NCBI RefSeq assembly: GCF_021026295.1
Contig: NZ_JAJNDA010000018.1
Coordinates: 57,656 to 121,655 of the forward strand
Direction: 5' to 3'
Length of the DNA stretch: 64,000 nt
From: Actinomycetospora soli
GTDB taxonomy: Bacteria; Actinomycetota; Actinomycetes; Mycobacteriales; Pseudonocardiaceae
The notes under the pieces are model-generated. The model was given only the letters and a program-made list of their open reading frames with translations. It searched no databases and was not told where the DNA came from. Below, in pieces: positions 60,160 through 64,000 of this stretch (the stretch's first letter is position 1; each line of letters starts with the position of its first letter). Position numbers and translations under genes: made by a program.

Positions 60160-60501
60160 TCAGCCCGCGAGCACCCCGCTCACCAGGTGCGAGGGGGCCG
60201 GGGCGGGGGCGCCCGCCCGGAGCCATGCGCAGCACTCGGCGACGTCGGCCGGCTCGTGCAGCGGGCCCACGACCAGCGCCGGGCCGGTCGGGCGGCGGTG
60301 CACGTCGCAGGGCTGCACGAGCACCGTCGCTCCCGCCGAGGACGTCTCCGTCGAGCAGCCCTGGAGGCAGCCCGAGCGCACGAGCACCCCGTGCGGGGTC
60401 GCGCGGATCGCCGCCCGGAGCGCGTCGTCGCAGTCGGTGGGGGACGCGGCCGCGTGCGGGCAGCCATCCACCCCGCACGCGACCACGGTGACGCCGCTCA
60501 T
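60160..60501 (-). CDS. Thioredoxin-like [2Fe-2S] ferredoxin-domain protein
   Basis: A 113-residue protein rich in Cys: VACGVDGCPHAAASPTDCDD near 8-27, then GCLQGCS near 44-50, VQPCD near 62 and CCAW near 90. The pattern suggests a thioredoxin-like [2Fe-2S] ferredoxin. It is last in the minus-strand run MRF-L31-this gene, overlapping the L31 stop (its ATG at 60501 overlaps by 4 bp). Its position in a zinc-starvation locus suggests a role in metal stress, which is inference. Confidence 0.7.
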   Translation of the reverse strand: MSGVTVVACGVDGCPHAAASPTDCDDALRAAIRATPHGVLVRSGCLQGCSTETSSAGATVLVQPCDVHRRPTGPALVVGPLHEPADVAECCAWLRAGAPAPAPSHLVSGVLAG

Positions 60502-60749
60502 CGTCGGCCGTACCGGCGGTTGAACTTCTCGATCTGGCCACCCCGCTCGATCGGCCGGGCCGTGCCGGTCCAGATCGGGTGCGACGACGAGGAGATCTCG
60601 ACGTCGAGCACGGGGTAGGTCTCGCCGTCGGTCCAGGTGATCGTGGGCAGGATCCGCGTGCCGACGACGGTCGAGCGGGTGAGGAACGTGTCGCCGCTGG
60701 TCTGGTCGCGGACGACGACGGGCCCGTAGGTGGGGTGGATGTCCTTCAT
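60498..60749 (-). CDS. rpmE2: 50S ribosomal protein L31 type B (zinc-independent)
   Basis: An 83-residue L31 of type B, starting [20 protein letters not shown] and containing GTRILPTITWTDGETYPVLD near 30-49 and SSSHPIWTG near 53-61. It has no Cys and so no zinc ribbon; the zinc-binding type A has CxxC pairs. Such paralogues replace the zinc-binding L31 when zinc is scarce. It overlaps both its neighbours by 4 bp in the MRF operon. Confidence 0.93.
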   Translation of the reverse strand: MKDIHPTYGPVVVRDQTSGDTFLTRSTVVGTRILPTITWTDGETYPVLDVEISSSSHPIWTGTARPIERGGQIEKFNRRYGRR

Positions 60750-61987
60750 GCCTGCTCTCCTCGTTGCTGGTCGATCCCGACGACGGGCCCCTCGAGCTCG
60801 TCGCACGGATCGGTGTGGCTGATGCCGAACGGGTCGGGATAGGTGCGCCAGACGTCCTCGCCGGCGGCGATCTCGTCGTCGGTGAGCAGCGCCAGGTCGA
60901 GGGCCGCGATCACCTCGGCGGGCTCGGCGTCGTGCACGAGGACCACGAGCTGCTGCTCCCGGTCGCCCCAGCGGTCGTCCCAGCGCAGCGACGCCGAGGC
61001 GCGGCGCAGCTCGTCGACGTCGTCCCACGCCAGGGAGTCCGCGAGCCACCGGCCCGCCATGGCGATCTGCAGGCCGCCGCCGGCCGACTCGATCCACAGC
61101 GCGTGCTCCGGCCGCGACGCCACCCAGACCCGGCCGCGCACGCGCACGGTGCCGGTGAGCAGCACGTCGAACGCCTCGTGCAGCCGTTCGGGGTGGAACG
61201 GCCGGCGCAGCCCGACGTGCAGCAGCGACACCCCGACATCCCGCGTGAGGGGCGGCTGACCGCGCAGCAGCGGCCCGTGCGGGTCGTCGGGGACACCGCG
61301 ACGGGCGTCCGGGTGCAGCTCGGAGAGCACCGGGGTGACGTCCGGGACGCCCGCGGCCGCCGACGGCACGTCGAGCCGCCGGGCCTGCGGCGCGAGCCGC
61401 GCCAGCACGGCGTCCCGGCGCACGCGCTCCCACGGGTCCGGGCTGCCGACCACCACGAGGACGTCGGCGAACTCCGCGTGCCCCACCACGATCTGGGCCA
61501 GCGTGCGGTCGTCGTCCTCGGTGAGCGCGCGGCCGCGGTCGGCCAGGGCCTCGTCGGACCCGGCGTCGTCGAGCCAGGTCGGGCCGTCGAGGACGGCGAC
61601 CACCCCGACGAGGTCGAGGACCTCGGTCACCGGACCGTCCCCGCCGTCCGGGACGACGTGGGCGAGGGCCTCGCAGACCGGCTCCGGCTCCATCCCGGGG
61701 TCGAGGAGCAGGACGACCCGCCCGACGTCGGGATCGGCGGCCAGCGCCAGCAGCAGGGGCAGGAGGTCCTCGCGGAGCGTGCAGGAGACGCAGCCGTGGG
61801 CCAGCTCGAGCGCGGAGACGCTCCACCGGCCGTCACGACGGACGGCGCGGGTCACCACGCCCTCGCCCAGTTTCCGCAGGTCGTGGGCGACGAGCACGGT
61901 GTGCGGGTCCGCGATCGCCACCGCCTCTCCGGTGGCGAGCACGGCGTCGCGGTCGACCCCGCAGACGATCACCAACGGGTCCGGCAT
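60746..61987 (-). CDS. mrf: MRF-like ribosome-hibernation-factor recruiting protein (CobW family, degenerate)
   Basis: A 413-residue CobW/ZNG1-type protein. It has the family's [18 protein letters not shown] near 72-89, with CVSC in place of the usual CxCC, and the C-terminal CobW domain ([20 protein letters not shown] near 248-267, [20 protein letters not shown] near 297-316, [19 protein letters not shown] near 381-399). The N-terminal Walker A is missing; the sequence there reads [20 protein letters not shown]. This fits mycobacterial Rv0106 (MRF), which recruits the hibernation factor to zinc-free ribosomes. It is divergent from rpmG with the Zur-type box between them. Confidence 0.8.
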   Translation of the reverse strand: MPDPLVIVCGVDRDAVLATGEAVAIADPHTVLVAHDLRKLGEGVVTRAVRRDGRWSVSALELAHGCVSCTLREDLLPLLLALAADPDVGRVVLLLDPGMEPEPVCEALAHVVPDGGDGPVTEVLDLVGVVAVLDGPTWLDDAGSDEALADRGRALTEDDDRTLAQIVVGHAEFADVLVVVGSPDPWERVRRDAVLARLAPQARRLDVPSAAAGVPDVTPVLSELHPDARRGVPDDPHGPLLRGQPPLTRDVGVSLLHVGLRRPFHPERLHEAFDVLLTGTVRVRGRVWVASRPEHALWIESAGGGLQIAMAGRWLADSLAWDDVDELRRASASLRWDDRWGDREQQLVVLVHDAEPAEVIAALDLALLTDDEIAAGEDVWRTYPDPFGISHTDPCDELEGPVVGIDQQRGEQA

Positions 61988-62012
61988 CGGGAATCCTCCT
62001 CGGTCGGTTAGT

Positions 62013-62030
62013 GTTAATGATAATCGATAC
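62013..62030. promoter_or_regulatory. Zur-type operator between the mrf and rpmG promoters
   Basis: GTTAATGATAATCGATAC includes AATGATAATC, the core of Fur/Zur-type sites, in an AT-rich island inside a GC-rich region. It lies between the divergent mrf (start 61987) and rpmG (start 62049). Zur would repress both when zinc is plentiful. No Zur gene is in the window. Confidence 0.6.
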
Positions 62031-62048
62031 CAACAGCGAGGAGGAGTG

Positions 62049-62213
62049 ATGGCTCGCAACGAGGTGCGACCGATCATCAAGATGCGGTCCACGGCGGGGA
62101 CCGGGACGACCTACGTCACCCGCAAGAACCGGCGGAACGACCCCGACCGGCTCGTGCTGCGCAAGTACGACCCGAAGGTCCGGCGGCACGTCGACTTCCG
62201 CGAGGAGCGCTGA
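62049..62213 (+). CDS. rpmG: 50S ribosomal protein L33 (zinc-independent paralogue)
   Basis: A 54-residue L33 beginning [20 protein letters not shown] and containing [19 protein letters not shown] near 24-42. It has no Cys, so it lacks the zinc ribbon of the other L33 type. ATG at 62049 has a GAGGAG ribosome-binding site. It heads rpmG-rpsR-rpmB-rpsN-rpmJ, whose genes abut or overlap (stop and ATG share a base with rpsR). Confidence 0.94.
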   Translation: MARNEVRPIIKMRSTAGTGTTYVTRKNRRNDPDRLVLRKYDPKVRRHVDFREER

Positions 62214-62458
62214 TGGCGGGCCGCGCCGCCCGCGTCGGCCGTCCGGCGAAGAAGAAGGTCAACCCGCTGGTCGCGCGCGGGATCACCGAGATCGACTGGA
62301 AGGACACGTCGCTCCTGCGGACCTTCGTGTCCGACCGCGGCAAGATCCGGTCCCGTCGCGTCACGGGCCTGACCGGCCAGCAGCAGCGCCAGGTCGCGTC
62401 CGCGATCAAGACGGCGCGCGAGATGGCGCTGCTCCCCTACACGTCGACGGCCCGATGA
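62213..62458 (+). CDS. rpsR: 30S ribosomal protein S18 (zinc-independent paralogue)
   Basis: An 81-residue S18. [20 protein letters not shown] near 13-32 and [20 protein letters not shown] near 34-53 match the family, which normally carries a CxxC-type zinc motif at its N-terminus; no Cys is present here. It is coupled to rpmG (one-base overlap) and rpmB (ATGA). Confidence 0.93.
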   Translation: MAGRAARVGRPAKKKVNPLVARGITEIDWKDTSLLRTFVSDRGKIRSRRVTGLTGQQQRQVASAIKTAREMALLPYTSTAR

Positions 62459-62691
62459 GCCGCCGCTGCCAGGTGACGGGCCGGGCCCCGTCGTCGGGGA
62501 AGAACGTCTCGCACTCGCACGTGCGCACGAACCGCTGGTTCCGCGTGAACGTGCAGTCGAAGCGCTACTGGCTCCCGTCGGAGAACCGCTGGGTGCGCCT
62601 GCGGCTCTCGGCGAAGGGGATCAGGACGGTCGACCGGGACGGCGTCGAGTCGGTGGTGGCGCGCCTGCGCGCGGCCGGGGAGAAGGTCTGA
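62455..62691 (+). CDS. rpmB: 50S ribosomal protein L28 (zinc-independent paralogue)
   Basis: A 78-residue L28. [20 protein letters not shown] (residues 2-21), [20 protein letters not shown] near 22-41, and a standard [12 protein letters not shown] end are visible. Only one Cys remains, so no four-Cys zinc site is possible. It overlaps rpsR (ATGA). A copy of the window-wide 18-mer lies in it at 62485-62502. Confidence 0.92.
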   Translation: MSRRCQVTGRAPSSGKNVSHSHVRTNRWFRVNVQSKRYWLPSENRWVRLRLSAKGIRTVDRDGVESVVARLRAAGEKV

Positions 62692-62722
62692 TGCGGGGCG
62701 AGCGAAGCGACGGGGAGAGCTG

Positions 62723-63028
62723 ATGGCGAAGCGCAGCAAGATCGCGGCGAACGAGCGCCGGAAGGCGACGGTGGCGCGCTTCGCGGCCCGCCGGGCCGAA
62801 CTCAAGGAGATCGTCCGGCACCCGTCGTCGTCGGACTCGGCCCGCGCGGCCGCCGTCGCCGAGCTCGCGCGCCAGCCGCGCGACGCGAGCGCCACCCGCG
62901 TGCGCAACCGCGACGCCGTCGACGGGCGGCCGCGCGGCCACCTGCGCGCGTTCGGCCTGTCCCGCGTGCGCCTGCGGGAGTACGCCCACGCCGGCTACCT
63001 GCCCGGCGTCACGAAGTCGAGTTGGTGA
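62723..63028 (+). CDS. rpsN: 30S ribosomal protein S14 (zinc-independent paralogue)
   Basis: A 101-residue S14. [20 protein letters not shown] (residues 2-21), then [20 protein letters not shown] near 63-82 and [20 protein letters not shown]. The family's long zinc-free type is ~100 residues without CxxC; the short zinc type is ~61 residues. It starts 31 bp after rpmB with a GGGGAGAGC ribosome-binding stretch. Confidence 0.93.
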   Translation: MAKRSKIAANERRKATVARFAARRAELKEIVRHPSSSDSARAAAVAELARQPRDASATRVRNRDAVDGRPRGHLRAFGLSRVRLREYAHAGYLPGVTKSSW

Positions 63029-63036
63029 GGAGTGCG

Positions 63037-63159
63037 ATGAAGGTCCGTGCGTCGCTGAAGGCGTTGAAGCAGAAGCCGGGATCGTCGGTGGTGCGCCGCC
63101 ACGGCAAGGTCCTGGTGATCAACAAGCTGAACCCGAAGTGGAAGGCCCGTCAGGGCTGA
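63037..63159 (+). CDS. rpmJ: 50S ribosomal protein L36 type B (zinc-independent paralogue)
   Basis: A 40-residue L36, [20 protein letters not shown] then [20 protein letters not shown]. Zinc-binding L36 has three Cys and a His; here all Cys are gone. This is the last gene of the zinc-starvation operon, 8 bp after rpsN with a GAGGAG ribosome-binding site. It was found from the sequence because it is short. Its 3' end overlaps the convergent small gene by 10 bp. Confidence 0.9.
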   Translation: MKVRASLKALKQKPGSSVVRRHGKVLVINKLNPKWKARQG

Positions 63160-63419
63160 TCGGTGACCCGCAGCAGGAGGGCGACGAACGCGTCGGCCTG
63201 CAGTCGTCCTCCGCTGCGGGGCTCCTCCCCGCGGCGCACGTCGTCGTCGCGGAGCTCGTCGGTGACGCGGGCCATCGCCCGGAGCAGGGCCGCGGCGAGG
63301 TCCGGCGCGATGTCGCCGGTCAGCTCCAGGTCGCCGTCGTCCCGACGACGGGTCCGGACGCTCGCCAGCGCCTCGCGCAGGACCGCGCGGGGCTCGCCGG
63401 CGACGTCGTCGTCCGTCAG
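63150..63419 (-). CDS. Small protein with possible CTG start, coupled to the PRC-barrel gene
   Basis: A frame of 89 residues beginning [20 protein letters not shown] if the start is CTG at 63419. It is helical and acidic ([20 protein letters not shown] near 40-59). No ATG, GTG or TTG is available in the frame between the PRC stop and this point. The CTG overlaps the PRC TGA (CTGA), like the ATGA overlaps elsewhere. It could instead be a frameshifted tail of the PRC protein or not translated. Confidence 0.35.
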   Translation of the reverse strand: MTDDDVAGEPRAVLREALASVRTRRRDDGDLELTGDIAPDLAAALLRAMARVTDELRDDDVRRGEEPRSGGRLQADAFVALLLRVTDQP

Positions 63420-63769
63420 CGCCGCGCCAGCCGCCGGCCGGTGCCCGGGGCGGCCGGGATGCCGTAGTGCTCGAAGATCGCGGGCTCGTCGGAGGCGGGC
63501 AGCTCGCCGTCGGTGTCGATCGACGGGGCGTCCTTCGCGAGGTCCTTGTCGACCGTCACCTTCACGTGGTCCGGGTGCACCGTCGCCCCGTGCAGCGGCA
63601 CGAAGACCAGGCGCTTGCCCGAGAAGATCCCGGTCGTCACGGTGACGAAGGCGGGCTCGTCGGTCGCGGTGTCGTAGTACACCGCCTCGAGGTCGCCGAT
63701 CTTCGACCCGCTCGGGTCGACGACCTTCTTGCCCAGCCAGTCGCGGATGTTCTCGGCCTCGAAGCCCAT
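63416..63769 (-). CDS. PRC-barrel domain protein
   Basis: A 117-residue protein with a PRC-barrel domain in its first ~80 residues: IRDWLGKKVVDPSGSKIGDL near 8-27, EAVYYDTATDEPAFVTVTTG near 28-47, then KRLVFVPLHGATVHPDHVKV near 51-70. A Pro/Asp-rich tail and Arg-rich end follow. PRC-barrel proteins of this type are common in actinobacteria, often linked to stress, with unknown ligand. The ATG at 63769 is chosen since the domain begins directly after it. It is coupled to the next small gene. Confidence 0.75.
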   Translation of the reverse strand: MGFEAENIRDWLGKKVVDPSGSKIGDLEAVYYDTATDEPAFVTVTTGIFSGKRLVFVPLHGATVHPDHVKVTVDKDLAKDAPSIDTDGELPASDEPAIFEHYGIPAAPGTGRRLARR

Positions 63770-63791
63770 GGGCGCCGATCATAGGGCGATC

Positions 63792-63809
63792 CGTTCCCGA
63801 CGACGGGTC
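63792..63809 (-). repeat. Copy of the over-represented 18-mer motif (intergenic)
   Basis: On the minus strand CGACCCGTCGTCGGGAACGG contains the consensus GACCCGWCGTCGGGAACG exactly. It is intergenic between the PRC-barrel gene and the insertion sequence. Confidence 0.6.
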
Positions 63810-63873
63810 GGCGCGCGCGCCGGGTGGGGCTAGCCGGCCGGCCGGCCTTGTGGCGGCCTCCCGTGGCTCGGCC

Positions 63874-64000
63874 TGAACCGCCCCGGCTGGTGGTGAGGCT
63901 CTGATGTAGCAAGGAGACTGCTGCTGTGGCCCCACCTCGGAAGTTCGACCCGGAGACCCGGGCTCGTGCGGTGCGCATGTATGAGGACCGGTTGCGTGAT
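63874..64000 (+). mobile_element. Left end of an IS3-family insertion sequence (partial)
   Basis: The element probably begins at TGAACCGCCCCGGCTGG (63874), which resembles the terminal inverted repeat of IS3-type elements in actinobacteria. The transposase frame begins 52 bp later and runs off the window. The boundary is inferred because the right end is not visible. Confidence 0.5.
63926..64000 (+). CDS. IS3-family transposase OrfA, N-terminus (partial)
   Basis: GTG at 63926 opens a frame that reads APPRKFDPETRARAVRMYED and runs past the end of the window. This is the start of the helix-turn-helix OrfA protein of IS3-type transposases. A GGAG ribosome-binding element lies about 9 nt upstream. 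Confidence 0.7.
   Translation, partial: MAPPRKFDPETRARAVRMYEDRLRD

Overview
The window is very GC-rich with strong G/C third-position bias, frequent GTG starts, many 4-nt stop/start overlaps and several leaderless-type promoters, so it comes from a high-GC actinobacterium. The gene order leuB-serA / ilvC-ilvN-ilvB / a PH-domain (Cfp6-like) gene / DoxX / LppZ-like lipoprotein / gatB-gatA-gatC / ACT protein / ligA / MetE-like protein matches the backbone known from mycobacteria and their relatives. A member of Pseudonocardiales is my best guess. This is inference; there is no 16S rRNA in the window.

Layout. 0-3.1 kb: the end of a membrane protein, a catalase-like gene divergent from a DMSP-lyase-type cupin, then tRNA-Glu and tRNA-Gln. 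3.3-9.2 kb: ileS, a VOC protein, a TetR regulator divergent from a Vgb-like beta-propeller gene, and a DUF899 gene. 9.2-14.5 kb: a galactose locus (LacI regulator, galK, galT, sodium:sugar symporter with a small membrane partner). 14.5-19.3 kb: a family III CoA-transferase, a very large secreted DUF4397-sortase fusion, and an AIM24 protein. 19.4-25.5 kb: a split transketolase, class I lysyl-tRNA synthetase, an FAH-family enzyme and leuB. 25.6-35.7 kb: serA, ilvCNB with a leader-peptide attenuator, and ilvD. 35.8-37.9 kb: a 2-hydroxyacid dehydrogenase and the LppZ-like lipoprotein.

The most distinctive region is 37.9-44.6 kb. It is a complete actinobacterial gas-vesicle cluster (gvpA-F-G-O-J-L-S-K) led by two large accessory genes, one a START/SRPBCC-fold protein and the other a membrane-segment protein with a long disordered tail. 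It is flanked by two unrecognised small genes and a 0.9-kb gap. It sits exactly where lppZ and gatB are neighbours in mycobacteria, so it looks like an island in a conserved backbone. GvpO and the leading accessory protein share a short motif (TDQERPRR) inside disordered acidic tails.

After the island come gatBAC, the ACT protein, a BKACE-family enzyme, ligA, the MetE-like protein, a TauE-type exporter, a P-loop kinase translationally coupled to phosphofructokinase, and an SDR/MerR pair. At 60.2-63.2 kb is a zinc-starvation (Zur-type) locus. It encodes the cysteine-poor ribosomal proteins L31, L33, S18, L28, S14 and L36 and an MRF-like ribosome-hibernation factor, around one AT-rich box. The window ends inside an IS3-type insertion sequence.

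Across the window I also see an over-represented 18-mer (GACCCGWCGTCGGGAACG, about 18 good copies), a family of paired REP-like hairpins at five intergenic loci, and two related long palindromes. None of these is explained by the gene annotation.
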